Shown: piece by piece, positions 34,240 through 44,120 of the stretch
Numbering within the stretch: the stretch's first letter is position 1
How the letters are laid out: each line of letters opens with the position of its first letter
Assembly: GCA_016708905.1 (NCBI GenBank)
Contig: JADJEV010000002.1
Span: forward strand, 124,001 to 188,000
Source: Candidatus Methylophosphatis roskildensis
Lineage (GTDB): Bacteria; Pseudomonadota; Gammaproteobacteria; Burkholderiales; Rhodocyclaceae
DNA length: 64,000 nucleotides
Direction of reading: 5' to 3'
Made by a program: the position numbers and the translations under genes
The notes under the pieces: generated by a model
The model's input: only the letters and a program-made list of their open reading frames with translations
What the model was told of the DNA's origin: nothing
Database searches by the model: none

Positions 34240-34315
34240 TCAGGCAAGACCGGCATGGCCGCCATTTCCTTCAGGCATCGGCACGGCGCGCATACAGTCA
34301 GGTTCCGCACATTTC

Positions 34316-35047
34316 ATGATGACAGCAAAAGAGAAGCTCCCGAAGGTCGTCGCGCCCGGGACGGCGCAATCGCTTTCCAGTGCGCGCGAGGCGTGGCGCC
34401 TGTTCGGCATTATGGCAGAGTTCGTCGAGGCGACCGAGCGCCTGGCGGCGATTCGCCCCGCGGTCAGCATATTCGGCAGCGCGAGAACGCCGCCCGATTC
34501 CGCCTACTACATTCTTGCCGAGCGCATTTCGCGATTGCTGTCGGACTCGGGATTTGCGGTGGTTTCAGGCGGTGGTCCCGGCATCATGGAGGCGGCCAAC
34601 AAGGGCGCCTATTTCGGCAAGTCGCCGTCGGTCGGACTCAACATCCAGTTGCCGATGGAACAGGCGTCGAACCCCTATCAGGACATATCGCAGACCTTCC
34701 AGCACTTCTTCGCCCGCAAGTACATGTTCGTCAAGTTCGCCACCGCCTATGTCGTGCTGCCCGGGGGCTTCGGCACGCTCGACGAATTGTTCGAAGCACT
34801 GACCCTGGTGCAGACCGCGAAGAGCCGCAAGATTCCGATCATCCTCGTCCATACGCCGTTCTGGAGTGGACTGGTCGACTGGTTTCGCGACCGGCTGGTC
34901 GGCGAAGGCATGATCAATCCGGAAGACATCGACCTGATCCAGATCATCGATCAGCCGGAAGAAGTCGTCGAGCACATCTTCAAGTTCTACGAGCGCCGCG
35001 GCTTTGCACCGCTTCCGGAAGAACACGAGCTGATGCTGAATCTGTAA
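34316..35047 (+). CDS. LOG-family (TIGR00730) Rossmann-fold protein
   Basis: 243-aa member of the lysine-decarboxylase-like LOG family, many of which are cytokinin riboside 5'-monophosphate phosphoribohydrolases acting on nucleotide monophosphates. The motifs SGGGPGIMEAANKGA and PGGFGTLDELFEALTLVQT are both present. Start taken at the first of two adjacent ATGs (34316); the open frame reaches further up but overlaps the polA start. No Rossmann GxGxxG dinucleotide motif is expected in this group. Physiological role unknown. Confidence 0.88.
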   Translation: MMTAKEKLPKVVAPGTAQSLSSAREAWRLFGIMAEFVEATERLAAIRPAVSIFGSARTPPDSAYYILAERISRLLSDSGFAVVSGGGPGIMEAANKGAYFGKSPSVGLNIQLPMEQASNPYQDISQTFQHFFARKYMFVKFATAYVVLPGGFGTLDELFEALTLVQTAKSRKIPIILVHTPFWSGLVDWFRDRLVGEGMINPEDIDLIQIIDQPEEVVEHIFKFYERRGFAPLPEEHELMLNL

Positions 35048-35121
35048 GCTTGCCGCCTGTCGAGCGATCGGTCTTTGATAGAATCGCGCTTCACGCAAAA
35101 GGAATCCAGAAGGAATCACCA

Positions 35122-35469
35122 ATGCGCCTCCCCGCCTGCAAGTTGCTCGTCACCCTGCTGTTCGCCGCCAGTGCCGCCACCCAGGCGCAAGCGCAAAAGC
35201 CTGCCAATCTCGAGCCGGTTCCCGAGCCGCCGCCACCGCCGGTCGGGATAAGCGATGGCACCGAGGAGCCGCAGGTCACGATAAAGAAGCGCGGCGAGGA
35301 CAAGGTCGAGGAATACCGCCTGAACGGCAAGCTCTACATGGTCAAGGTCACGCCGCCGCACGGCCGCCCCTATTACCTGGTCGACGACAAGGGCACCGGC
35401 GTCTTCTCGCGCCGCGACGATCTCGACAGCGGCCTGCGCGTGCCGCTGTGGGTGATCAAGGAGTTCTAG
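35122..35469 (+). CDS. DUF2782 family exported protein
   Basis: 115-aa small protein with a signal peptide (first about 25 residues, ending AQAQ), a proline-rich linker (PEPPPPPVG) and a compact domain with EEPQVTIKKRGEDKVEEYR, YMVKVTPPHGRPYYLVDD and the C-terminal VPLWVIKEF. This is the DUF2782 pattern, usually found between polA and thrB in betaproteobacteria, as here. Function unknown. TAGAAT at 35079-35084 is a possible -10 box. Confidence 0.85.
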   Translation: MRLPACKLLVTLLFAASAATQAQAQKPANLEPVPEPPPPPVGISDGTEEPQVTIKKRGEDKVEEYRLNGKLYMVKVTPPHGRPYYLVDDKGTGVFSRRDDLDSGLRVPLWVIKEF

Positions 35470-35583
35470 CGGGTGAAGCGTAAGGGGTGAGGGGTCAGGG
35501 GTGAGGAGGCAAGACATCCGCGCTCCTCGTGCCGCCAGCCGAAGATCTACGCCTCACGCCCCTCACGCCTCCCCCTCACCCGT
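35470..35583. repeat. G-rich/C-rich inverted repeat between DUF2782 and thrB
   Basis: The left half carries three runs of four G spaced by TGA/TCA (about 35483-35504); the right half carries matching CCCCTCAC repeats (about 35552-35581). The halves can pair into a long imperfect hairpin, and the G-rich strand could also form a quadruplex. It fills most of the gap before thrB. It may be a terminator or attenuator, or just an intergenic repeat. Confidence 0.5.
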
Positions 35584-36564
35584 ATGGCCGTATTCACGCC
35601 CGTCACCCTCGATCAGCTCGGCCTCTGGCTGAAGAACTACTCGATCGGCACGCCGCTCGAACTCAAGGGAATCCCGTCGGGAATCGAGAACAGCAACTTC
35701 TTTCTCACCACCACCCACGGCCAGTATGTTCTGACCCTGTTCGAAAAGCTCACCCGCAGCGAGCTGCCGTTCTACATTCACCTGATGGCGCATCTCGCCC
35801 GCCACGGGATTCCCTGCCCGGCGCCGATCGCCGATCGCGACAACGAGTATCTGGGCCAGCTCAACGGCAAGCCGGCGGCCATCGTCTCGCGTCTGGCCGG
35901 CACATCCGAGATGTCGCCCGGCGTCGCGCACTGCTCGGCCATCGGGTCGATTCTCGCGGACATGCATATCGCCGGGCAGACCTACGGCCGCCGGCTCGAA
36001 AATCCGCGCGGCCCGCGCTGGTGGCGTGAAACCGCGCCCCAGGTCATGCCTTTTCTGCCCCCCGACGAGCAAGCCATGCTGGCTGACGAATTGCGTTTTC
36101 AGGTCAGCCACCGCCTCGACAAACTGCCGCGCGGCGTCGTGCATGCCGACCTGTTTCGCGACAACTGCCTGTTCGAGATCACGGCCGGCGTGCCGCGGGT
36201 CGGCGGCATCATCGATTTCTACTTCGCCGGCAACGACGTGCTGCTGTTCGATGTCGCGGTCACGGTCAACGACTGGTGTTCCGACACAGCGGGAGAACTG
36301 GATACGGCGCGGACCAGCGCCCTGCTGGCCGCCTATCATGCAGAGCGCCCGCTGAACGCCGCCGAAAAAGTGCATGGCCCGCCATGCTGCGCGCCGCAGC
36401 TCTGCGATTCTGGCTATCGCGGGTATTCGACTACAACCTGCCGCGACCCGGCGAAATCGTCAATGCGCACGATCCCGCGCGCTTTCGCGACATTCTGCGA
36501 CTACGCGTGGCTGCCGGCGATGGCTTGCCGTGGGCAGTTTGAATTGTTGCGACCCATCGGATAG
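35584..36564 (+). CDS. thrB: Homoserine kinase (ThrB, APH-fold) with a C-terminal frameshift
   Basis: Phosphorylates homoserine in threonine synthesis. The body is normal: YSIGTPLELKGIPSGIENSNFFL, HGIPCPAPI, then the catalytic VVHADLFRDNCLF and GIIDFYFAG. After AERPLNAAEK the reading frame changes: the expected tail (AWPAMLRAAALRFWLSR, then YNLPRPGEIVNAHDP and a stop at 36540-36542) is in the -1 frame. The switch occurs at an A5 run at 36365-36369, inside GAAAAAG; six As would restore the frame. As written, the frame runs on to 36564 with about 65 unrelated residues. Either a true mutation, a homopolymer error, or -1 slippage on the A run. Confidence 0.85.
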   Translation: MAVFTPVTLDQLGLWLKNYSIGTPLELKGIPSGIENSNFFLTTTHGQYVLTLFEKLTRSELPFYIHLMAHLARHGIPCPAPIADRDNEYLGQLNGKPAAIVSRLAGTSEMSPGVAHCSAIGSILADMHIAGQTYGRRLENPRGPRWWRETAPQVMPFLPPDEQAMLADELRFQVSHRLDKLPRGVVHADLFRDNCLFEITAGVPRVGGIIDFYFAGNDVLLFDVAVTVNDWCSDTAGELDTARTSALLAAYHAERPLNAAEKVHGPPCCAPQLCDSGYRGYSTTTCRDPAKSSMRTIPRAFATFCDYAWLPAMACRGQFELLRPIG

Positions 36565-36614
36565 CATGAATCGAATGCAATTCCGATTCCTGTTGCACTA
36601 GCGGAGGCATCTGC

Positions 36615-37355
36615 ATGTCTGACTCAGCTCCACCCGGCAACGCGGTGGCGAATGTTGCGCCCACTGCGCGCAGCGTCGATGCCGGCCGCAGCGTCGAATG
36701 GTTCAAGGCCGGCTGGAACCTGTTTCTCAAGAACCCAGGCGTCTGGATCGCCATCTCCGTGATCATGCTGGTCGTGGTTTTCGTGCTCTCCATGGTTCCG
36801 GTGATCGGTCAGATCGCCGTCCTGGTGACACTGCCAATCGCCGGCGGCGGGCTGGTGCTGGGCTGCCAGTCGCTCAGCGAAGGTGGAGAATTGCGCGTCG
36901 AGCACTTGTTCGAGGGTTTCCAGCGGCAAGGCGCATCGCTGGCGATCGTCGGCGCACTGTACGCGGTCGGCGGCTTGCTGGCAGTCGGCCTGGCCTTCCT
37001 GATCGGTAGCGGCGGCGCCATTGGCGGCGCGATCACCCACGGCTGGTCCGGCGCCGGTCTCGCCGCGGGCAGCCTTGCGCTGGGCCTGCTGGTTTGGCTG
37101 ATACTCTCGGTATTGCTCGGCATGGCCTTCTGGTTCGCGCCCGCGCTGGTGGTATTGCGCGGCCTCGCACCGATCGACGCAATGAAAACCAGCCTGGGCG
37201 CCTGCCTGCAGAATTTCGTCGCCTTCCTGGTCTTCGGCATTCTGTCTGCGGTCGCCGGATTCGTTGCGATGCTGCCGATGGGTCTCGGCATGATCGTCCT
37301 CGTGCCGGTGATGATCGGTGCGGCCTATGCGTCCTACCTCGATGTCTTCGGCTGA
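36615..37355 (+). CDS. BPSS1780-family membrane protein
   Basis: 246-aa membrane protein with about six hydrophobic segments. An N-terminal soluble stretch of about 30 residues is followed by SVEWFKAGWNLFLKNPGVWI, the opening typical of the BPSS1780 group, and the fold is rich in small glycines. Function unknown. It follows thrB and precedes a paralogous protein that begins with the same kind of motif (WIVEGFRLFRRNPP). Confidence 0.8.
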   Translation: MSDSAPPGNAVANVAPTARSVDAGRSVEWFKAGWNLFLKNPGVWIAISVIMLVVVFVLSMVPVIGQIAVLVTLPIAGGGLVLGCQSLSEGGELRVEHLFEGFQRQGASLAIVGALYAVGGLLAVGLAFLIGSGGAIGGAITHGWSGAGLAAGSLALGLLVWLILSVLLGMAFWFAPALVVLRGLAPIDAMKTSLGACLQNFVAFLVFGILSAVAGFVAMLPMGLGMIVLVPVMIGAAYASYLDVFG

Positions 37356-37375
37356 AGGTCGATCAATGGAGCGCC

Positions 37376-38173
37376 ATGCAGGCTAGGCAACTCCCGGCCG
37401 CGCGCGGCTGGGCCTGGATTGTCGAGGGGTTTCGCCTGTTCAGACGCAACCCGCCGCTGATCACATTCCTGGTCTTCGGCTACTGGTTTCTGCTGGCGGC
37501 GATCAACGTGTTCCCGCTGATCGGACAGGTCGCCGCATCGCTGGCCATGCCAGCCTTGTCGGTGAGTGTGGCCAATGGCTGTCGGGCGGTCGATCGCGGC
37601 GACCCCGGCAGGTTCGATCTGATGTTTTCCGGGTTTCGCCTGAACTTGCCGAACCTGCTGCGCCTCGGCGCGATCTATTTCCTTTTTACGCTGGCCGTGC
37701 TTGGTGCGAGCACGCTGGTCGATGACGGCCTGCTGTGGCAGGCAGCGATCAAGGGACAGAAGATCACGGCCGAGACCCTGCGCGATACCAATCTGATGGC
37801 GGCGCTGCAGTTCGCGCTCGTGTTGGCCATGCCGGTGACGATGGCCAACTGGTTCGCGCCGCTGCTAGTCGCCTGGGCCGACATGCCGACTGGAAAGTCG
37901 CTGTTCTTCAGCTTCTTCTCCTGCCTGCGCAACTGGCGCCCGTTCCTGATCTATGGTCTGGGCGTGATGCTGATCAGCGCGGTGCTGCCGGGACTGATCG
38001 TGGGTGCCGCCGCCGCGGTTTCCGAAGCGGCCTCGAACATGGTGAGCGTCGCCGTCGTCATGGTACTGGTGTTCCTGTTCGTACCGACCCTGTTCGCGAG
38101 CTTCTACGTCAGCGCCCGCGACGTCTTTGTCGAGTTCGCCCCGGACGTTTCCCGGCCGGGCGGCGTGGAATAG
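37376..38173 (+). CDS. BPSS1780-family membrane protein, second copy
   Basis: 265-aa protein similar in layout to the preceding gene: short N terminus with RGWAWIVEGFRLFRRNPPLITFLVFGYWF, then about six membrane segments. It shares the FPLIGQVAASLAMPALSVSVANGC segment with the sister gene's VPVIGQIAVLVTLPIAGGGLVLGC. The two are probably ancient tandem duplicates. ATG at 37376 is 20 bases after the previous stop. The role is unknown. The nadD start follows within 5 bases of its stop. Confidence 0.8.
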   Translation: MQARQLPAARGWAWIVEGFRLFRRNPPLITFLVFGYWFLLAAINVFPLIGQVAASLAMPALSVSVANGCRAVDRGDPGRFDLMFSGFRLNLPNLLRLGAIYFLFTLAVLGASTLVDDGLLWQAAIKGQKITAETLRDTNLMAALQFALVLAMPVTMANWFAPLLVAWADMPTGKSLFFSFFSCLRNWRPFLIYGLGVMLISAVLPGLIVGAAAAVSEAASNMVSVAVVMVLVFLFVPTLFASFYVSARDVFVEFAPDVSRPGGVE

Positions 38174-38177
38174 ATTC

Positions 38178-38837
38178 TTGCTCGCGCCCATCGGCATACT
38201 CGGTGGCACCTTCGACCCGATTCATTACGGCCATCTGCGGCTGGCCGAGGAGGCGCGCGAAGCACTTGCGCTCGAGCAGACGTTGCTGATTCCGTCCGGT
38301 CAGCCGCCGCATCGCGAAGTGCCGCAAACGGCGGCTGGCGACCGCCTGGCGATGGCACGGCTGGCGATCGTCGCGAACCCGTCGATCGTCGTCGACCCTG
38401 CTGAAGCCGAATCGGCAACGCCGAGCTACAGCGTGCTCACGCTGGAACGACTGCGCGCGAAGTTCGGCCCGGCCAGGCCACTGGTGCTGCTGCTCGGCGC
38501 CGACGCCTTCGCCGGCTTGCCATCATGGCATCGCTGGCGCGAACTGTTCGCGCTCGCCCATATCGCAGTGGCCAACCGGCCCGGGCATCCGCCGCATGCG
38601 CGTCGTTTTCCAGAAACCCTTTCGCAGGCGCTGGCCGCCGAGTGCAGTCAGCGTTTCGGCGCTAACGCCAACGAACTGCGGACCAGCCCGGCCGGCCGCA
38701 TACTGCCGTTCGACATGACCCCGCTGGCGATCTCGGCCTCGCTGATAAGGGCGCAACTGGCGGCCGGCCACTCGGTACGCTATTTGCTCCCGGACTCGGT
38801 TCTCGACTATATTCTTTCCAATCACCTTTACGCCTGA
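38178..38837 (+). CDS. nadD: Nicotinate-nucleotide adenylyltransferase
   Basis: Makes nicotinate adenine dinucleotide in NAD synthesis. ILGGTFDPIHYGHLR holds the nucleotidyltransferase HxGH motif, and the C-terminal PLAISASLIR is the ISxTxxR-type motif with Ala in place of the usual Ser/Thr. A TTG at 38178 gives a family-like N terminus (LAPIGILGG); the longer in-frame start would overlap the membrane gene. 219 aa. First gene of the nadD-rsfS-rlmH-maf unit. Confidence 0.93.
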   Translation: MLAPIGILGGTFDPIHYGHLRLAEEAREALALEQTLLIPSGQPPHREVPQTAAGDRLAMARLAIVANPSIVVDPAEAESATPSYSVLTLERLRAKFGPARPLVLLLGADAFAGLPSWHRWRELFALAHIAVANRPGHPPHARRFPETLSQALAAECSQRFGANANELRTSPAGRILPFDMTPLAISASLIRAQLAAGHSVRYLLPDSVLDYILSNHLYA

Positions 38838-38840
38838 CGC

Positions 38841-39212
38841 ATGTACCTGCCCAAGCTCCAGAAGATCGTCGTTGCCGCGCTCGAAGACATCAAGGCGCGC
38901 GATATCGAAGTGATCAACACCAGCAAGCTGTCATCGATGTTCGAGCGCATCGTCATCGCCAGTGCCGACTCGACGCGCCAGACCAAGGCGCTTGCCCGCA
39001 GCGTCCATGACAAGGTCAACGAAGCCGGCGGCGAAGTCCTCTCCATCGAGGGCGCCGACAGCGGCGAGTGGGTGCTGGTCGACCTCGGCAGCATCGTCGT
39101 GCATATCATGCAGCCCGCTGTGCGCAGTTACTACAATCTCGAAGAGCTGTGGCGAGCGAAGCCGGCGCGGCGAACGCCCACGGCCGGAGCCGCGGTGCAG
39201 AATGCTCACTGA
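38841..39212 (+). CDS. rsfS: Ribosomal silencing factor RsfS
   Basis: Binds ribosomal protein L14 and blocks subunit joining in starvation. 123 aa with AALEDIKARDIEVINTSKLSSMFERIVIAS, then DSGEWVLVDLGSIVVHIMQPAVRSYYNLEELW, the standard Iojap/RsfS features. It lies 3 bases after nadD and 3 bases before rlmH, an operon conserved widely in proteobacteria. Confidence 0.96.
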   Translation: MYLPKLQKIVVAALEDIKARDIEVINTSKLSSMFERIVIASADSTRQTKALARSVHDKVNEAGGEVLSIEGADSGEWVLVDLGSIVVHIMQPAVRSYYNLEELWRAKPARRTPTAGAAVQNAH

Positions 39213-39215
39213 GGG

Positions 39216-39683
39216 ATGAAGCTCATGGTATGCGCCGTCGGCACGCGCATGCCAGCCTGGGTCGATACCGGGTTCGACGACTTCGCCCGACGCATGCCGC
39301 GCGAACTGCCACTCGGGCTGACGGAAATCCGCCCCGAACCGCGCAGCGGCAAGCCGGTCGATGCCCTGCTGGCGGCCGAGGAATCGCGGATTCGCGCCGC
39401 CCTGCCGCAGCGATCCCGCATCGTCGCCCTCGACGAACGCGGCACGGACATCGACACGCGCGATCTCGCTGCACGGCTCGAACGCTGGCAGAGCGAAGGC
39501 GACGACGTGGTTTTCGTGATCGGCGGCCCGGACGGACTGGCCGCGGGCCTGAAACGCGACGCCCGCGAATCGCTGCGCCTGTCGAGCCTGACCCTGCCGC
39601 ACGCACTGGTGCGGGTGGTACTGGCCGAGGCGCTGTATCGCGCCTGGAGCGTGACACGGAATCACCCCTATCACCGCGAATAG
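39216..39683 (+). CDS. rlmH: 23S rRNA (pseudouridine(1915)-N(3))-methyltransferase
   Basis: SPOUT methyltransferase acting on helix 69 of 23S rRNA. MKLMVCAVGTRMPAWVDTGFDDFARRMP at the start, then VALDERGTDIDTRDLAARL, FVIGGPDGL (SAM knot) and LPHALVRVVLAEALYRAWSV are all conserved. 155 aa, normal. The start is ATG at 39216, just after rsfS. Confidence 0.97.
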   Translation: MKLMVCAVGTRMPAWVDTGFDDFARRMPRELPLGLTEIRPEPRSGKPVDALLAAEESRIRAALPQRSRIVALDERGTDIDTRDLAARLERWQSEGDDVVFVIGGPDGLAAGLKRDARESLRLSSLTLPHALVRVVLAEALYRAWSVTRNHPYHRE

Positions 39684-39690
39684 TCATGCC

Positions 39691-40311
39691 ATGCGCCTAG
39701 ACCTGCAAAGCCGCATCTACCTCGCGTCGCGCAGCCCGCGCCGGCGCGATCTGCTGCACCAGATTCACGTGAACTTCGAGATCGTGCTGTTTCGCACCGG
39801 CCTGCGCGAGGATGTCGAGGTGTGCGAGGACGTGATGGCCGGCGAATCGCCGGCCGACTACGTGCTGCGGATCGCCCACGCCAAGGCACTGGCCGGCGTC
39901 GAGCGCGTCGGATCGAGGCGGCTGATGCCGCACCCGGTGCTTGCGGCCGACACGACGATCGAACTCGATGGCGGGATCATCGGCAAACCGGACAGCGCCG
40001 AGCATGCCGAACAGATCCTCGCCAACCTGTCCGGGCGCGCGCACCAGGTACTGACGGCCATCGCCGTCGCCGACGCCGATTACGTCGAACACCACTTGTG
40101 CGTCAGCCAGGTGCGATTCCGGCAGCTCGACGCTGCCGAAATCCGCCGTTACGTCGCCACCGGCGAACCGATGGACAAAGCCGGCGCCTACGCCATCCAG
40201 GGCCGCGCCGGCATGCTGATCAGCGAGATGCACGGCTCCTATTCCGGCATCATGGGATTGCCGCTTTACGAGACCTCGATGCTGCTGGCGAAGTTCGGTT
40301 ACCGATTCTAG
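39691..40311 (+). CDS. maf: Maf-like nucleoside triphosphate pyrophosphatase
   Basis: House-cleaning nucleotide pyrophosphatase (YhdE-like dTTP/UTP class likely). IYLASRSPRRRDLLHQI is the opening motif, with ADTTIELDGGIIGKPDSAEHA and the C-terminal DKAGAYAIQGRAG and SYSGIMGLPLYE. 206 aa. Its TAG stop coincides with the first three bases of a 272-bp inverted-repeat element, so the last residues may have been changed when that element arrived. In related genomes rng normally follows maf closely; here about 2 kb intervene. Confidence 0.94.
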   Translation: MRLDLQSRIYLASRSPRRRDLLHQIHVNFEIVLFRTGLREDVEVCEDVMAGESPADYVLRIAHAKALAGVERVGSRRLMPHPVLAADTTIELDGGIIGKPDSAEHAEQILANLSGRAHQVLTAIAVADADYVEHHLCVSQVRFRQLDAAEIRRYVATGEPMDKAGAYAIQGRAGMLISEMHGSYSGIMGLPLYETSMLLAKFGYRF

Positions 40312-40580
40312 CGGCCTGTCGGACTTGCGTCGTGGGTGCGACGGGGTCGATTTGGGATGCAGCGCAAGGCGCGCCGACGAAGCTTGGATGTCCCCCAAGC
40401 GAGGAGGCGCAACACAGCGATGCGACCGAATCGACCCCGTCCCGAAGGGTTGCCGCCAAACCGGGCGTCTGCGGCGTTGCACCGCTTGGCAATGGAACGA
40501 CCATTGCCTGCGCGGTGCGCCTTGCATCCATCCCGGTTTGGCGACAACGCATCCCACGAATCAAGCCCGACAGGCTGCTA
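40309..40580. mobile_element. MITE-like 272-bp element with terminal inverted repeats
   Basis: The ends are 19-bp inverted repeats matching at 17 positions (40309-40327 and 40562-40580). Inside are nested hairpins: GACGGGGTCGATT near 40339 pairs with its complement near 40427; GCTTGG/CCAAGC pairs in the middle of that arm; a 15/16 inverted repeat (about 40455 and 40542) encloses a perfect GGCAATGG/CCATTGCC hairpin. There is no coding capacity. The layout suits a non-autonomous transposable element or a structured intergenic repeat. It sits between maf and rng, in place of the normal short gap. Confidence 0.65.
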
Positions 40581-40646
40581 GTCTCTTACGACTTCAAAGT
40601 TTTGCGTCCTGGCACAGAAGTGCGAGGCCGAAACGATGCATTGCGG

Positions 40647-42152
40647 CTATGCGGCCATTGCAGGAACGATTGCGAAGTTGGTGAGGCGCTCGAACGCGGC
40701 GATGGCCATGCGGCCTGCTCGAGTCAGGTAGTAGCGGTAGGTGTTGGCGGCGCGCTTGATCAAGCCGAGGACGCGCAGGCGGCGGAGCTGGCGGGACAGT
40801 CGCGAGGGCGTTTGGTCAGGGAGTCGGCGCATCAAGTCACAGCGGGCCAAGCCATGGATGTTGAATTCGGGTCGTTGCACGGCGCGTAGGAGGGCTTGGT
40901 CGTTGGAATCGAAGAAGTTCAAGCCCTTGAAGGACCGGTCGCCGTCAGGTTTGGATTGCGTCACGCGTTCAAGCAGGCGTTGTCCGCTGCTGTGATCGTC
41001 CAGGCTGGAGAGGAACTCGAGATAGCGATGATTGCAGCCCAGCAGAATTTCGCGCAGGTCGATGAGACTGTAGATGGATTTCTTCAGTGGCGCGACTTCT
41101 CGCGTGGTGCGGCCGGTGCGGTGTTCCACCTTGCGGTGGTGCTTGAAGAACGAAACGTCATTGGTTGTGGTCTCGATGCGCAGGATGCGAGCGAACTTGT
41201 CGTAGATCTTGATAGAGACCGATCCGAATTTGTGCTTGATGCAGGTTCCCTCAATGCGCGTGCTCAGGCGCGAGCCAATCTCGGCGGCCAGTTGCGGGGT
41301 GATCTTCTTGCCCAGGAATGTGGCGATTTGCTCGGCCTTCACCGAGAGCACTGCCTCGCGGGCGAGCTGCTGGTACAGCGAGCCGAGGATCTTCTCGCTC
41401 TTGAACACCAAGTCGGTCGAGTATTCGGCCTGCATGATGCTCCAGTGGTAGGTCTGCCCAAAGACATCCAGGACGGGGCAGCACAGCTGGGCGTAGCGGT
41501 CCAGGTGGCGATGCAGCAACTCAGGCTTGAAGGTGTCGGCGAGTTCTTGCGCACGAGCGAAGTCGGTTATGCGAGCAAAAGCGTTGTCGGCTGCGGCGAA
41601 GTCGATGCCCTCGCGCCGCATTCGTTGCGCCAGCCAACTGTGTCCGTTGCAGTAAACCTGCAGCCGGAACGGACAGTAGGTGGGCACGCGCACGTAGATG
41701 AGCCCCAGCTCTCGGTCCATCCAGTAGAAGTAGTAGTGCAGGCACTTGGTGGTGTCCGGGCGCAGGAAAGTGCGTCCGCTGGCCTTGTCGTGCCAGGGTT
41801 GATAGGTCGCGCAGGTCTCCATCGCCGATATCACGTGCACCAGGCCGGGCGCATCGCCACGCGCCGCGAGCACCTTGGCCACGACGTCTTCTTTGCGAAC
41901 GTGGGCCTTGGCGATATGTTCGATCCTGGCGCCGTGCTCCGTTGCCAGCGCCTGAGCGGCATGGCGAACGCGCTCCCGCAGAGGCAGCGCGAACTGCGGG
42001 TAGTCGAAGATACGGATCCCACGGGAGACCAAGAAGCTGGTCATGCCCTCTGCGAAACACGCGCCGGGCAACGTGCCGGTGATGACGATCCGGTCGTAGC
42101 AAGACAGCACGCCTGCCAGATTCTCCGCGTACCGGGTCGTAAGCAGCTCCAT
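40647..42152 (-). CDS. Uncharacterised 501-aa protein with C-terminal winged helix, possibly mobile
   Basis: I recognise this as a widespread uncharacterised family, sometimes labelled as a MarR-type regulator, but no function is known to me. Residues about 10-40 contain CYDRIVITGTLPGACFAEGM; a long central region has HYYFYWMDRELGLIYVRVPT, FRLQVYCNGHSWLAQRMRR, FGQTYHWSIMQAEYSTDLVF and TRIEGTCIKHKFG; FKHHRKVEHR and PLKKSIYSLIDLREILLGCN follow. The last 90 residues (RRLRVLGLIKRAANTYRYYLTRAGR) look like a winged helix. Start taken at the second Met (42152) because GGAGG lies just upstream; a Met 27 bases earlier is possible. It interrupts the maf-rng operon in antisense. Confidence 0.7.
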   Translation of the reverse strand: MELLTTRYAENLAGVLSCYDRIVITGTLPGACFAEGMTSFLVSRGIRIFDYPQFALPLRERVRHAAQALATEHGARIEHIAKAHVRKEDVVAKVLAARGDAPGLVHVISAMETCATYQPWHDKASGRTFLRPDTTKCLHYYFYWMDRELGLIYVRVPTYCPFRLQVYCNGHSWLAQRMRREGIDFAAADNAFARITDFARAQELADTFKPELLHRHLDRYAQLCCPVLDVFGQTYHWSIMQAEYSTDLVFKSEKILGSLYQQLAREAVLSVKAEQIATFLGKKITPQLAAEIGSRLSTRIEGTCIKHKFGSVSIKIYDKFARILRIETTTNDVSFFKHHRKVEHRTGRTTREVAPLKKSIYSLIDLREILLGCNHRYLEFLSSLDDHSSGQRLLERVTQSKPDGDRSFKGLNFFDSNDQALLRAVQRPEFNIHGLARCDLMRRLPDQTPSRLSRQLRRLRVLGLIKRAANTYRYYLTRAGRMAIAAFERLTNFAIVPAMAA

Positions 42153-42308
42153 GGCGGCCTCCGCATCGACAAGCTCCACGCAAGCGCTAGGGTACCGCTA
42201 TTCCCCTGTTTGGTTCCGGCTCGTCCGGCTTAGGAACTCGGCGAATTGGGGAATCCAGCACGGCATGGGTAGAATCCTCCCATCCCAGGACTCCGGTTAC
42301 CGTTCGCC

Positions 42309-43766
<1,458 letters not shown>

Positions 43767-44120
43767 CAAGTCCAACCGCTTGACGCGTGCGCCGACGACT
43801 TGAAGGTCGCACTTAAACGGTAAGACAATGAAATGGATCGGCGCGTCGAGAAAACGCGAACGAACCCGGAGGTGCATTTGCATTTTCGGAGAAGTTTGGG
43901 ATCCGAAATGAGCAACGGCAGATGGATGAGCTTCGCAATCCACTCGCGCGGCCGGACGAGATTCGAGCCAAGCGAGACCAACCCATCGAAGAGCTGGAGT
44001 GCGAAGTCGGCCAGCCGGTAACAGTGGCGACTGTGCTCTGGTGCGATCGGGTACTGTCACAATTCGTCATGCTGGCTCCCACTGGTTGCTTGCACCGCAG
44101 ATCTTCGAGGGGACAAGACC
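43767..44120. other. Gap between rng and the ATPase gene, no gene recognised
   Basis: 354 bases of lower-GC sequence than the flanks. Short open frames exist, the longest plausible one from ATG 43922 (MDELRNPLARPDEIRAKRDQ) running past the ATPase start, but none matches a family I know. The ATPase ribosome-binding site (GAGGGG) lies at its right end. It is probably the left margin of the inserted island. Confidence 0.4.
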
